From: Lachnospiraceae bacterium
Lineage (GTDB): Bacteria > Bacillota > Clostridia > Lachnospirales > Lachnospiraceae
Direction of reading: 5' to 3'
NCBI GenBank assembly: GCA_024690605.1
Contig: JAILOV010000027.1
Location: 1-64,000 of the forward strand
Length of the DNA: 64,000 nucleotides
Each line of letters starts with the position of its first letter. Position 1 is the stretch's first letter. The position numbers were made by a program, and so were the translations under genes. The notes beneath the pieces were generated by a model. The model was not told where the DNA came from and did no database searches. It saw nothing but the letters and a program-made list of their open reading frames with translations. Shown here piece after piece: positions 17,610 through 28,200 of this stretch.

Positions 17610-18280
17610 AGATACTACTGGCGGAAGATACAAAGGATATGAACAGAGTCATAACGGCCGCTCTGGAGAACATGGGCTATGATGTCTGTTCCTGCTTCGA
17701 CGGCGGGGAAGCGCTGGAACACGCGCTTGCCGACAGCTTTGATGCGCTGGTTCTGGATATCATGATGCCGAAGAAGGACGGGATAGAGGTGTTAAAGGAG
17801 ATCAGATCCAGAAACATCGTAACGCCTGTACTGCTCCTTACTGCAAAGACGGAGATTGAGGATCGGGTGATCGGTCTGGATGCGGGAGCCGATGATTATC
17901 TCTCCAAGCCGTTTGCGATGAAGGAACTTCTGGCCAGAGTAAGAGCCATGACAAGACGCAAACAGGAATACAATACAGGGATTATCGATTTCGGAGACCT
18001 TTCATTGAACGGAGAGACCTTTGAACTTAAATGCGAGAACTCCATCCGCCTGTCTGTCAAGGAATTTGAGCTTCTGCAGGCACTCATTCTGAACAGTTCA
18101 AGGCCGCTGTCAGCTCGTTTTATCCTTGACAATATCTGGGACAATGCGGATGATGCTACGGAAAGCGTCGTGGAACTCTATATTCAGTATCTCAGGGACA
18201 AGCTGGCGGCGATCGCATCGTTGGTTTCGATCATGGAAGCTGACGACGGATACAGGCTCGTAAAAGGGAACAGATCATGA
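17606..18280 (+). CDS. OmpR-family response regulator coupled to alarmone synthetase
   Basis: 224 residues: receiver with acidic residues in LLAEDTKDM, phosphoacceptor Asp in LVLDIMMPKKDG and Lys in DDYLSKPF, followed by a winged helix (about residues 130-220). Four-base ATGA overlaps with the synthetase upstream and the kinase downstream make a tightly coupled three-gene unit. The regulator may control this operon or a stress regulon; no obvious tandem operator is seen upstream. Confidence 0.94.
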   Translation: MKILLAEDTKDMNRVITAALENMGYDVCSCFDGGEALEHALADSFDALVLDIMMPKKDGIEVLKEIRSRNIVTPVLLLTAKTEIEDRVIGLDAGADDYLSKPFAMKELLARVRAMTRRKQEYNTGIIDFGDLSLNGETFELKCENSIRLSVKEFELLQALILNSSRPLSARFILDNIWDNADDATESVVELYIQYLRDKLAAIASLVSIMEADDGYRLVKGNRS

Positions 18281-19581
18281 ACGAGAGACGGATCCATCAT
18301 CTTAGGATAAAATTCCTGCTCATATCCTTCTTGTCGCTGACGCTTGCCATGATCGCCGTCACCGGAATGATCCTTGCGAGCAACCAGCTGATCACGCGGA
18401 GAAATATCCGGCACGTGCTCAATTATATCATTGAGAACGAAGGGGATCTGCCGGGAGCGCGGGAACATGTTCAGACCACCGATAGGGGTGCCGCGCACAA
18501 TTATTCCGTTGTCAGATTTCTGAATGAGATCTTTAATCCCCGGATCTTGGAGGGCGACTACAGAAATCCGGAGTTTTTCTACAATAACCGGTACTTTGCT
18601 ATCATTTATGATGAAGATTTCGAGATCAGAAATGTCATAACAAACCATACCTCGGTCGTTTCGGAAGAAGAGGCGGCCGTATACGGACAGGCCGCCCTTG
18701 ACAACAGACTGCGGTTCGGCCGGTATTCCGACTACTATTATCAGGTGGCGGATCTGGATGACGGCGGAACGATCGTTGTCTATCTGGACAGTTCGAATAT
18801 CATATCATCCAATGTCCGGCTGCTGTATGTGACGATAGGTATGATCCTGCTCGGAATGGTCATCGTCGTGTTCTTTACCGTCTATTTTTCAAAGTGGGCG
18901 ATCACCTCCGAGATAAAGAACATGGAAGCTCAGAAAGGATTCATAACAAATGCCAGCCATGAACTGAAGACACCGCTTGCTGTTATCAGGGCAAATACCG
19001 AGATGATCGAGATGACCTGCGGTCAGAACGAATGGACGCAGTCAACAACAAGACAGGTCGACAGAATGACGGGATTGATCCAGAATCTCGTGATGATCGC
19101 CAGAGCTGAAGAGCATGAAGCCGAAAAGGTCTGTGAAGCCTGTGACATCACCGGTGCAGTGTCTGATACCATTCGCAATTTTGTGCCGGTTGCCGCAAAT
19201 GAGGGCAAAAAGCTGACCGGAGATCTTGCTCCGGGGATCAGCATGAAGATAGCGGATTCACATATCCGCCAGCTCGCCTCGCTCTTAATAGATAACGCGA
19301 TCAAGTATTGCGATGACGGGGGCAGCATATCGGTGGCGTTATCGCAAAAAGGCCGGACAGCACTGCTTTGTGTTTCCGATGACTACCGAGACGGTGAGGG
19401 GAAGGATTTTTCAAAATTTTTCGAACGGTTTTACAGGGAAGACGAATCCCACAATTCAGACAAGGGCGGATACGGGATCGGCTTATCGATCGCAGAAGGC
19501 ATCGTTAAGATGTATAAAGGAAGTATCCGGGCATCCTGGTCAGACGGAAGGATCTTCTTTGCCTGCACTTTGAAGGGTTAG
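18277..19581 (+). CDS. Sensor histidine kinase coupled to alarmone synthetase
   Basis: 434 residues. Helix 1 at about 11-33 and helix 2 at about 183-207 enclose an external domain of about 150 residues. The kinase core has NASHELKTPLAVIRANTEM (phospho-His), N-box LLIDNAIKYCDDGG, and a G2 box GYGIGLSIAEGIVK. It is probably the partner of the regulator encoded four bases upstream in overlap. The external domain suggests an envelope or extracellular signal that could also set alarmone synthesis through co-expression. Confidence 0.93.
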   Translation: MNERRIHHLRIKFLLISFLSLTLAMIAVTGMILASNQLITRRNIRHVLNYIIENEGDLPGAREHVQTTDRGAAHNYSVVRFLNEIFNPRILEGDYRNPEFFYNNRYFAIIYDEDFEIRNVITNHTSVVSEEEAAVYGQAALDNRLRFGRYSDYYYQVADLDDGGTIVVYLDSSNIISSNVRLLYVTIGMILLGMVIVVFFTVYFSKWAITSEIKNMEAQKGFITNASHELKTPLAVIRANTEMIEMTCGQNEWTQSTTRQVDRMTGLIQNLVMIARAEEHEAEKVCEACDITGAVSDTIRNFVPVAANEGKKLTGDLAPGISMKIADSHIRQLASLLIDNAIKYCDDGGSISVALSQKGRTALLCVSDDYRDGEGKDFSKFFERFYREDESHNSDKGGYGIGLSIAEGIVKMYKGSIRASWSDGRIFFACTLKG

Positions 19582-19593
19582 ATCTGTTTGTGA

Positions 19594-19622
19594 TTGCAAA
19601 GTGATGAGGCAGACAGTATAAT
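19594..19622 (+). promoter_or_regulatory. Promoter of the DUF6508-like gene
   Basis: -35 TTGCAA, a 17-base spacer and -10 TATAAT. Predicted start near 19629, only about four bases before the ATG at 19633. The AGGAAA sequence lies upstream of that point and would not be in the mRNA. Confidence 0.65.
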
Positions 19623-19632
19623 AGGAAATGCT

Positions 19633-20103
19633 ATGGCGGATATGAGGGAAAACAGCACAGAAGAGATCGTGGCGCGCTACCGGATCGACGTCATGCAGAT
19701 GGCGCGTTATCTGCCCTGGCTGGAATCCCACGCGGGAGCACAGGTGGCGGACACCTATCAGAATGAGAACATGGGGCACACGATCCCTTTTCCGGTCTAT
19801 GATTCCACGCTTTTGAACTTTGTGAAGGAATTTAAGAAGACCGGTCTTGTCGACAAAAACTACGCCTATGTATACACCCGCAACCGGATCCGCAACAGCG
19901 CGGATGAGCTGAAGTTCATCGAGCGGGCGGACATCAAGGACATGTCGGATCTGGCGGGGATCCTGTCCCGCTATGTGATCGAGGGCAATGTCCGCGGCAC
20001 CGTGTGGTCCGAGGGCGTGCACAACCGGGTGTTCTACAGCGCGCTGACGAAGATGAAGGAGATCATCGAGTTCTGGGGCAAAGAGAAAAAAGATGTCCGC
20101 TGA
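19633..20103 (+). CDS. Small conserved protein, DUF6508-like
   Basis: 156 residues from the ATG at 19633; an ATG three codons later is also possible. The sequence HTIPFPVYDSTLLNFVKEF, YAYVYTRNRIR and LSRYVIEGN resembles what I recall of the uncharacterised DUF6508 family, so the name is tentative. Probably a soluble, mostly helical cytoplasmic protein without signal or membrane segment. It has its own promoter with a nearly leaderless start, and sits alone between the alarmone operon and purL. Function unknown. Confidence 0.75.
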   Translation: MADMRENSTEEIVARYRIDVMQMARYLPWLESHAGAQVADTYQNENMGHTIPFPVYDSTLLNFVKEFKKTGLVDKNYAYVYTRNRIRNSADELKFIERADIKDMSDLAGILSRYVIEGNVRGTVWSEGVHNRVFYSALTKMKEIIEFWGKEKKDVR

Positions 20104-20159
20104 GAGCCGGTGCTGCAGCGGGCAGCAGGAAGTCGAACAGCAGTGTGAGCAATGAGGCA

Positions 20160-20188
20160 AAGGTGCTTCGGGCGATACCGAACACCTT
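20160..20188 (+). promoter_or_regulatory. Strong hairpin in the purL leader
   Basis: AAGGTG and TTCGG pair with CCGAA and CACCTT (11 bp, one bulged C, loop GCGATA), ending 36 bases before the purL ATG. There is no T run, so it is not a standard terminator. It could stabilise the mRNA or be a regulatory element. Confidence 0.45.
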
Positions 20189-20224
20189 GTATTTATGTAA
20201 GGGGTTCATTCAGAGGAGGTCAGA

Positions 20225-23200
20225 ATGAGCGGCGTCAGACGGATCTATGTGGAGAAGAAGAGCGATTTTGCCGGGGCTGCACGCGAGGTGCGGCATGAAC
20301 TGCGGCATTATCTGGGGATCGGCGGGGTGCAGGATGTCCGGAAGCTGATCCGCTATGATGTGGAGGGCGTGAGCGACGAGGTGTTCGAGAGAGCCTGCGT
20401 CACGGTCTTTTCGGAGCCGCCGGTCGACGACCTTTACAAGGAGCAGTTGGAGCTCCCCGCCGGCGCCAGGATCTTTTCCGTTGAGGCGCTGCCCGGCCAG
20501 TTCGATCAGCGCGCCGATTCCGCGGAGCAGTGCGTCCGTTTTATTAAGGAAGACGAGGAGCCGGTGATCCGGACTGCGGTCACTTATATAATAACAGGTG
20601 ATATTTCCGATGAGGAATTCGAGAAGATCAAGGCCTATGAGGTCAATCCGGTGGATTCGCGTGTAACGGATGAGACAAAGCCGGGGACTCTCGCGATGGA
20701 GTATGAGGAACCCGCGGATGTACCGGTCCTTACGGGGTTCTGCACGGAATCCGACGAAGAACTCAAGAAACTCTATACATCCCTTTCTCTGGCCATGACC
20801 TGGGCAGATTTTCTGTGGATCCGCGATCATTTCCGGAAGGAAGAGCACCGCGATCCCTCAATGACCGAGATCCGCGTGCTGGACACCTACTGGTCCGATC
20901 ACTGCCGTCACACCACCTTTGGCACCGAACTCCGGAAGATCGAATGGCCGGAGGGCGACTATCGTGCGCCGATCGAGGAGAGCTTCCGCCATTATCAGTC
21001 TGCGCGGGAAGAGCGCTATCCCACGCCGGAACGGCAGGCGGAAAAGCCGGTCTGCCTCATGGACATCGCACTCATGGGCATGAAGAAGCTCAAGGCGGAC
21101 GGAAAGCTCACGGACATGGAGGAATCCGAGGAAAACAACGCCTGCACGATCGAGGTGCCGGTGACGATCCGCGACAACGGCGAAGAGAAGACGGAGACCT
21201 GGCTGTTGTTCTTCAAAAACGAGACCCACAACCACCCGACGGAGATCGAGCCCTTCGGCGGCGCGGCGACCTGCCTTGGCGGTGCGATCCGCGACCCGCT
21301 CTCGGGCAGGGGCTATGTGTATCAGGCGATGCGTGTGACCGGTGCGGCCGATCCGACAAGGCCCGCGTCGGAGACGCTTCCCGGGAAGCTGTCGCAGAAA
21401 CGTCTTGTGCGCGGCGCGGCAGCAGGCTATTCGTCCTATGGCAACCAGATCGGTCTCGCCACCGGTTTTGTCCGTGAGATCTACCATCCGGACTATGTCG
21501 CGAAGAGAATGGAGATCGGCGCCGTGATGGGCGCTGCGCCGAAGAGTGCCGTGCGGCGGGAATCCCCCCGTCCCGGCGACATCGTGATCCTGCTGGGCGG
21601 CCGGACCGGAAGAGACGGCATCGGCGGTGCGACCGGATCCTCCAAGGCTCATGATACCGGATCCATCACCACCTGCGGTGCGGAGGTGCAGAAGGGCAAC
21701 GCGCCGACGGAGCGGAAGCTCCAGCGCCTGTTCCGCAGGCCCGAGGTCGCGCATCTGATCCGGAAGTGCAATGATTTCGGCGCGGGCGGCGTGTCCGTGG
21801 CGATCGGGGAACTGGCACCGGGACTGGAAGTCAACCTGGATCTTGTGCCGAAGAAATACGCCGGACTGGACGGAACGGAGCTTGCGATCTCGGAATCCCA
21901 GGAGCGCATGGCGGTCGTCATCGATCCGCAGGACAGAGACGAGTTCCTGGATTACGCGGCCCAGGAGAATCTGGAAGCGACCGAAGTGGCGGTCGTGACA
22001 GAGGATCCGCGGCTCGTGCTCTTCTGGCGCGGCAGGAAGATCGTGGATATTTCCCGCGCGTTCCTGGATACCAACGGGGCGCCGCAGCAGACCGATGTGC
22101 GCGTAAAGCTGCCGAAACGCGGAGACAGTCCGTTTAGCGGCTTCGGCAGTGAGCCGGTGCGGGATGCGCTCCTTGCCGGGGATGCAAAGAAAGCGCTCCT
22201 TGCCGCGTTGTCGGATCTCAATGTCGCTTCGCAGCGGGGGCTGATCGAGATGTTTGATTCTTCGATCGGTGCGGCCTCCGTGACGATGCCCTTCGGCGGG
22301 AAATATCAGATGACGCCGACGCAGGCGATGGCGGCAAAGCTGCCGGTGCTGCACGGGGAAACCGATGCGGTCTCTCTGATGGCCTGCGGCTTTGATCCGG
22401 TGCTTTCGAGCTTTTCCCCTTATCATGGCGCGGTCTATGCGGTGACGCAGTCCATCGCCGGGATCGTGGCATCGGGCGGCGACCCGCGGGGGATCCACTT
22501 CACCTTCCAGGAGTATTTCCGCAGGATGGTGCAGGATACCGACTGGAGCGAACCTTTTACCGCCCTTCTCGGGGCGTTTGAAGCGCAACTGCGATACGGA
22601 CTCGCCTCGATCGGCGGCAAGGACAGCATGTCGGGTTCCTTTAACGAGATCCATGTGCCGCCCACGCTGGTCTCCTTTGCGGTCGACATGGCCAACGCGC
22701 AGGAGGTCGTGACACCGGAGTTTAAGAAGGCAGGCAACCGGCTGGCGCTCATCCGGATCGAAACGGACGGCGACGATCTTCCCGTGTATGACCGGGTGCT
22801 GGAGATCTATGGCGAGGTGATCGGACTGATGCGGCGCGGAGCGGTCGCGTCCTGCAGCGCATTGGACAGGTTCGGCGCGATTCCGGCGGCGAGTGTCAGC
22901 GCCTTCGGAAACGGACTGGGATATAAAATAACAAGCGATACCATAAAAGACCTTTTCTCGGCAACGCCCGGCGACCTGCTCCTTGAAATAACAAGTGATA
23001 TGGTATCTGAAGCCGAGGCGGTGATCGCCCGCGCGGCCGCTGGAAGCGGCTGGATCGGCGAGGTGACTGCCGAACCGACATTTATTCTGGATGAAAAAGG
23101 CAGACAGACGGAGATTCCTGCGGATGAGGCACTGAATGCCTGGACCGGAACACTGGAGCCCGTGTTCCGGACCCACGCGGGAGAGGATCGCTCGCCGGTG

Positions 23201-24055
23201 GAAGCGAAAATCTACCGGGCGGACGGGATCCGCGTCTGCAGTCATCGGGTCGCGAAGCCGACCGTCTTTATCCCGGTGTTCCCCGGGACGAACTGCGAAT
23301 ATGACACCGCCAGAGCCTTCGAGCGGGCGGGCGCACAGGTCAGCACGCTGGTGTTTAAGAACCGGAACGCCGCGGATATCCGCGAATCGGTGGAGGCCTT
23401 TGAGCGTGCGATCGCGCAGGCACAGATCGTGATGTTCCCGGGCGGATTCTCCGCAGGCGACGAGCCGGACGGCAGCGCCAAGTTTTTCGCGACGGCCTTC
23501 CGCAATGAGAAGATCCGCGAGGCCATGCAGAAGCTGCTGGATGAGCGGGACGGTCTTGTGCTCGGCATCTGCAACGGTTTCCAGGCGATCATCAAGCTGG
23601 GACTGGTCCCCGAGGGCCGGATCATCGCGGAGCAGACAGCATCGTCTCCGACGCTGACCTTTAACACGATCGGGCGGCACATCTCCAGGATGGCCTGCCT
23701 CCGGGTGGCATCGAACAAGTCGCCGTGGCTCGCACTGGCGGAACCGGGCGGTGTCTATGTCAATCCGGCCTCTCACGGGGAAGGTCGTTTCGTCGCGCCG
23801 GATGATGTGATCGCGGAGCTTTTTGCCAACGGTCAGGTGGCGACACAGTACTGCGATCCGGAGGGTGCGGTCAGCATGGATGATATGTGGAATATCAACG
23901 GTTCCTACTGCGCGATCGAGGGCATCACGTCGCCCGACGGCAGATGCCTGGGCAAGATGTGTCACAGTGAGCGGATCGGCGCCGGTGTGGCAAAGAATAT
24001 CGTCGGCGAGCAGGATATGAAGATCTTCGAAGCCGGCGTGCGGTATTTCCGGTAA
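20225..24055 (+). CDS. purL: Phosphoribosylformylglycinamidine synthase, single-chain
   Basis: 1276 residues. It converts FGAR, ATP and glutamine to FGAM in purine synthesis. Two AIRS-type halves are followed by a class I glutamine amidotransferase: VFPGTNCEYDTARAFERAG starts it and LGICNGFQAIIKLG holds the nucleophile Cys, with a late SHGEGRF His. The synthase half shows FKNETHNHPTEIEPFGGAATC and DFGAGGVSVAIGEL. Bacilli normally split this enzyme into PurS, PurQ and PurL; the fused form occurs in many Clostridia. The ATG follows AGAGGAGGT. Three copies of the ATAWCANNTGWTAT palindrome or close variants lie in the coding sequence. Confidence 0.97.
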   Translation: MSGVRRIYVEKKSDFAGAAREVRHELRHYLGIGGVQDVRKLIRYDVEGVSDEVFERACVTVFSEPPVDDLYKEQLELPAGARIFSVEALPGQFDQRADSAEQCVRFIKEDEEPVIRTAVTYIITGDISDEEFEKIKAYEVNPVDSRVTDETKPGTLAMEYEEPADVPVLTGFCTESDEELKKLYTSLSLAMTWADFLWIRDHFRKEEHRDPSMTEIRVLDTYWSDHCRHTTFGTELRKIEWPEGDYRAPIEESFRHYQSAREERYPTPERQAEKPVCLMDIALMGMKKLKADGKLTDMEESEENNACTIEVPVTIRDNGEEKTETWLLFFKNETHNHPTEIEPFGGAATCLGGAIRDPLSGRGYVYQAMRVTGAADPTRPASETLPGKLSQKRLVRGAAAGYSSYGNQIGLATGFVREIYHPDYVAKRMEIGAVMGAAPKSAVRRESPRPGDIVILLGGRTGRDGIGGATGSSKAHDTGSITTCGAEVQKGNAPTERKLQRLFRRPEVAHLIRKCNDFGAGGVSVAIGELAPGLEVNLDLVPKKYAGLDGTELAISESQERMAVVIDPQDRDEFLDYAAQENLEATEVAVVTEDPRLVLFWRGRKIVDISRAFLDTNGAPQQTDVRVKLPKRGDSPFSGFGSEPVRDALLAGDAKKALLAALSDLNVASQRGLIEMFDSSIGAASVTMPFGGKYQMTPTQAMAAKLPVLHGETDAVSLMACGFDPVLSSFSPYHGAVYAVTQSIAGIVASGGDPRGIHFTFQEYFRRMVQDTDWSEPFTALLGAFEAQLRYGLASIGGKDSMSGSFNEIHVPPTLVSFAVDMANAQEVVTPEFKKAGNRLALIRIETDGDDLPVYDRVLEIYGEVIGLMRRGAVASCSALDRFGAIPAASVSAFGNGLGYKITSDTIKDLFSATPGDLLLEITSDMVSEAEAVIARAAAGSGWIGEVTAEPTFILDEKGRQTEIPADEALNAWTGTLEPVFRTHAGEDRSPVEAKIYRADGIRVCSHRVAKPTVFIPVFPGTNCEYDTARAFERAGAQVSTLVFKNRNAADIRESVEAFERAIAQAQIVMFPGGFSAGDEPDGSAKFFATAFRNEKIREAMQKLLDERDGLVLGICNGFQAIIKLGLVPEGRIIAEQTASSPTLTFNTIGRHISRMACLRVASNKSPWLALAEPGGVYVNPASHGEGRFVAPDDVIAELFANGQVATQYCDPEGAVSMDDMWNINGSYCAIEGITSPDGRCLGKMCHSERIGAGVAKNIVGEQDMKIFEAGVRYFR
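20591..20604. repeat. ATAWCANNTGWTAT palindrome, perfect copy in purL
   Basis: ATAACAGGTGATAT within an AT-rich island; translated in frame as I-T-G-D-I. Confidence 0.7.
22928..22941. repeat. ATAWCANNTGWTAT palindrome, degenerate copy in purL
   Basis: ATAACAAGCGATAC, two mismatches from the consensus; same reading frame as the other coding copies. Confidence 0.5.
22988..23001. repeat. ATAWCANNTGWTAT palindrome, perfect copy in purL
   Basis: ATAACAAGTGATAT, 60 bases after the previous copy; translated as I-T-S-D-M. Confidence 0.7.
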
Positions 24056-24067
24056 AAAAGGAGTGGT

Positions 24068-25213
24068 ATGGACGCATTTCTGATCCTGGAGGACGGAACG
24101 GTATTTCGCGGGCGGTCGATCGGCGCGCAGCGCGAGGTGATCAGCGAGATCGTGTTCAATACGGGGATGACAGGCTATACGGAGGCATTTACCGATCCCT
24201 CCTATGCAGGACAGGCACTCTGCATGACCTGGCCGCTGATCGGCAACTACGGTGTCTGCATCGACGATATGGAGAGCGAGCGTCCGTGGCTCGACGGCGT
24301 GATCGTGCGGGAACTTGCCAAAGTGCCCTCCAATTTCCGCTGTGACATGACGCTGCAGGAATTCCTGCTCAAATACGATGTGCCCGGGATCGAGGGGATC
24401 GATACAAGAAAGCTGGTGCGTCTCCTGCGTGAGAAGGGGACGATGAACGGGATGATCACGACCGATGCGTCTGTCCCCGGGGCGGTTGACAGGATCCTGC
24501 CCCGTCTGAAGGCCTACACGCCGCAGGGGGTGGTGAAACGCGTCTCCTGCAGGGAGAAATATGAGGTGAAGGCAAAGAGCAAGCTGCCATCCGCGGATGA
24601 CCGCCCCGGTCAACGAATTAAGGAGCTTAACGGGGCGGGCCTGAAGGTGGCAGTTCTGGACCTCGGTGTCAAGCGGAATATCGCCGCTTCTCTGGCGGCG
24701 CGAGGCATTGCGGTTACTGTGTTTCCGTCCGATACCAGTGCGGAAGAGCTTCTCGCATCCGGCGCGGACGGCATCATGCTTTCTAACGGCCCCGGAGATC
24801 CAAAAGAAAACGTTGAAATTATATCTGAAATTAAAAAATTATATGCATCTGACCGGCCCATTTTCGCGATCTGCCTGGGTCACCAGCTGATGGCGCTGGC
24901 AACCGGTGCGGATACCCACAAAATGAAATACGGGCATCGCGGCGCGAATCACCCGGTCAGGGATCTGGAGAGCGGGCGTGTCTACATCTCCTCGCAGAAT
25001 CACGGTTATGTGGTGGACGAGTCTACCGTGGATGCGAAGATCGCGCGTCCTGCTTTTGTCAACGTCAATGACGGCACTAATGAGGGCCTGGTATATACCG
25101 GCCGGAAGATCTTCACGGTGCAGTTCCATCCGGAGGCATCGCCCGGACCGCATGATTCGGGCGTGCTCTTCGACCGGTTTATCGAGATGATGAGAGGTTC
25201 CAAAGATGCCTAA
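24068..25213 (+). CDS. carA: Carbamoyl phosphate synthase small (glutaminase) subunit
   Basis: 381 residues. It hydrolyses glutamine and channels ammonia to CarB for carbamoyl phosphate (pyrimidines and arginine). The N-terminal domain begins AFLILEDGTVFRG; the C-terminal glutamine amidotransferase has the nucleophile in FAICLGHQLMALA and the His/Glu pair in VQFHPEASPGPHDS. It starts 12 bases after purL behind AAAAAAGGAG and overlaps carB by eight bases. An AT-rich patch at about 24810-24850 breaks the usual GC-rich codon use but contains no palindrome copy. Confidence 0.97.
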   Translation: MDAFLILEDGTVFRGRSIGAQREVISEIVFNTGMTGYTEAFTDPSYAGQALCMTWPLIGNYGVCIDDMESERPWLDGVIVRELAKVPSNFRCDMTLQEFLLKYDVPGIEGIDTRKLVRLLREKGTMNGMITTDASVPGAVDRILPRLKAYTPQGVVKRVSCREKYEVKAKSKLPSADDRPGQRIKELNGAGLKVAVLDLGVKRNIAASLAARGIAVTVFPSDTSAEELLASGADGIMLSNGPGDPKENVEIISEIKKLYASDRPIFAICLGHQLMALATGADTHKMKYGHRGANHPVRDLESGRVYISSQNHGYVVDESTVDAKIARPAFVNVNDGTNEGLVYTGRKIFTVQFHPEASPGPHDSGVLFDRFIEMMRGSKDA

Positions 25214-28200
25214 AAATGCGGATGTAAAGAAGGTCCTGGTCATAGGCTCCGGTCCGATCGTCATCGGACAGGCCGCCGAATTCGACTATGCCGGAACGCA
25301 GGCGTGCCGTTCGCTTAAGGAAGAAGGGATCGAGGTGGTCCTGGTCAACTCCAATCCGGCGACGATCATGACGGACCGGGATATCGCGGACGAGGTATAT
25401 ATCGAACCCCTGACCGTGCGGGTTCTGGAGCAGATCATCGAAAAGGAGCATCCGGACAGCATCCTGCCGACACTGGGCGGACAGGCCGGTCTGAATCTGG
25501 GGATGGAGCTCGCGGAATCCGGTTTTCTGGAGGCGCATCAGGTCCGGCTCCTGGGCACGACCGCGGAGACGATCCGCAAGGCGGAGGACCGCCAGTGCTT
25601 CAAGGACACGATGGAGAAGATCGGTGAACCCTGTGCCCCTTCTTTGGTCGTGACCAATGTGGAGGACGGGGAACAGTTTGCGAAGAGCATCGGCTATCCG
25701 GTCGTCCTTCGTCCCGCTTACACGCTGGGCGGTTCCGGCGGCGGCATCGCGCATGATCAAGCCGAGCTGGATGACATTCTGACCAACGGTTTAAGGCTTT
25801 CCCGCGTCGGCGAGGTGCTGGTCGAGCGCTGCATCGCCGGCTGGAAGGAGATCGAGTATGAGGTGATGCGCGACTCCGCGGGCAACTGCATCACCGTCTG
25901 TAATATGGAGAATCTTGATCCGGTCGGTGTGCACACCGGTGACAGCATCGTGGTCGCGCCCTCGCAGACCCTGGGGGATCGGGAGTATCAGATGCTCCGG
26001 AGCGCGGCGCTCAACATCATCGATGAACTGCAGATCACCGGAGGATGCAATGTCCAGTTCGCACTGCATCCGACGACCTTTGAGTATTGCGTGATCGAGG
26101 TCAATCCCCGCGTGTCGAGATCCTCGGCACTGGCCTCCAAGGCGACCGGGTATCCCATTGCCAAGGTGGCGGCCAAGATCGCGCTGGGTTACACGCTGGA
26201 CGAGATCCCGAACGCGATCACGGGAAAGACGAAGGCGAGCTTCGAACCGGCGCTGGACTACTGTGTCGTGAAGTTCCCCAGACTGCCGTTTGACAAGTTC
26301 CTGACAGCGAAGCGCACGCTCACCACGCAGATGAAGGCGACGGGTGAGGTCATGAGCATCTGCACGAACTTTGAGGGAGCCCTGATGAAGGCGATCCGCT
26401 CCCTGGAGCAGCATGTGGATTCTCTTCTTTCCTATGATTTCAGTGAGCTGGCCGATGATGAGCTCAAGGAACGGCTGCACCGCGTGGACGATCAGCGGAT
26501 CTGGGTGATCGCGGAGGCGCTGCGCCGCGGCTTCACAAAACAGCGCATCCATGAGATCACCATGGTGGATCTGTGGTTCATCGACAAACTGCACCATATC
26601 GTGGAAACGGAACAGAAGCTCAAGGAAGCCGGCAGGAATCTGGACGGGCAGCTGCTGCTCACCGCCAAGCGACTGGAGTTTCCGGATACTGTGATCGCAA
26701 AGCTCACGGGCCTCGACGAGGATCGTGTCCGCGCGCTCCGCTACGGCAACGGGATCTCGGCTGTCTATAAGCTGGTGGACACCTGCGCCGCGGAGTTCGC
26801 TGCCGAGACGCCGTACTACTACTCGGTTTACGGCGATGCCGACGAGGAAAACGAAGCGGCGGGGCATGATTTGATATCAGGTGATATTAAAAATAATAAT
26901 TCAAAAACGAATGATATTAAATCAGGACATAAGAAAAAGATACTGATTTTGGGTTCCGGTCCGATCCGCATCGGTCAGGGGATCGAGTTTGACTACTGCT
27001 CGGTTCACGCGACCTGGGCTTTTGCCCGAGAAGGTTATGAGACGATCATCATCAACAACAATCCGGAGACGGTCTCCACGGATTTCGATATCGCCGATAA
27101 ACTCTATTTTGAGCCGCTGACACCGGAGGATGTGGAGAACATCGTGCGGCTGGAAAAGCCTGACGGGGCGGTGGTACAGTTCGGCGGGCAGACGGCGATC
27201 AAACTGACGCAGGATCTGATGAAGATGGGCGTGAAGATCTTCGGAACCGATGCCGCCGATGTGGACGCAGCGGAGGATCGGGAACTCTTTGATGAGATCC
27301 TGCAGAAGACGGGGATCCCCCGCGCGGAGGGGGCAACGGTCTTTACGGCAGAGGAGGCGGTGGAGACGGCGAACCGGCTGGGCTACCCGGTACTGATCCG
27401 GCCGTCCTATGTGCTGGGCGGACAGGGGATGCAGATCGCCATCAATGACGACGAGATCCGGGAATTCATGGCGATCATCAACCGCTATGCGCAGGATCAC
27501 CCGATCCTTATCGACAAGTACCTGCAGGGAACGGAAACCGAAGTGGATGCGGTCTGTGACGGCGAGGATATCGTGATCCCCGGGATCATGGAGCATATTG
27601 AGCGCTCCGGCATTCATTCCGGCGACTCCATCTCGGTCTATCCGGCACAGACACTGACCGAAAAGGCCAAGGAAACGATCGCCGAATACACGAAGCGGCT
27701 TGCGCAGGCCCTGCATGTGACGGGACTCATCAATGTACAGTTCATCGCTGTGCAGAACGAGATCTACATCATTGAGGCCAACCCGCGTTCCTCCCGCACG
27801 GTTCCCTATATCAGCAAGGTGACGGGCATCCCGATCGTGGATCTGGCGGTGCAGGCCATGCTCGGGAAGAAACTGAAGGATCTCGGCTACACCCCCGGAC
27901 TGCAGCCGGAGGCAAAGCATATCGCGATCAAGATGCCGGTGTTTTCCTTTGAAAAGATCCGCGGCGCGGAGATCAGTCTGGGGCCGGAGATGAAGTCGAC
28001 CGGCGAGTGTCTGGGGATCAGCGAGACCTTTAACGAAGCGCTTTACAAGGCGTTCCTCGGCGCCGGCTACCACCTGCCGAAGCACCGGCAGATGATCATC
28101 ACGGTGCGCGATGCCGATAAGGGCGAGGTCATTGAGATCGCCAGACGCTATGAGAAGCTCGGCTACATCATCTATGCGACTCGCTCGACGGCGCAGATCC

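Noticed and set aside
16809..19632. Integrative element inserted at tRNA-Pro
   Set aside because: The alarmone operon is lower in GC, but I find no integrase and no repeat of the tRNA 3' end at the right edge.
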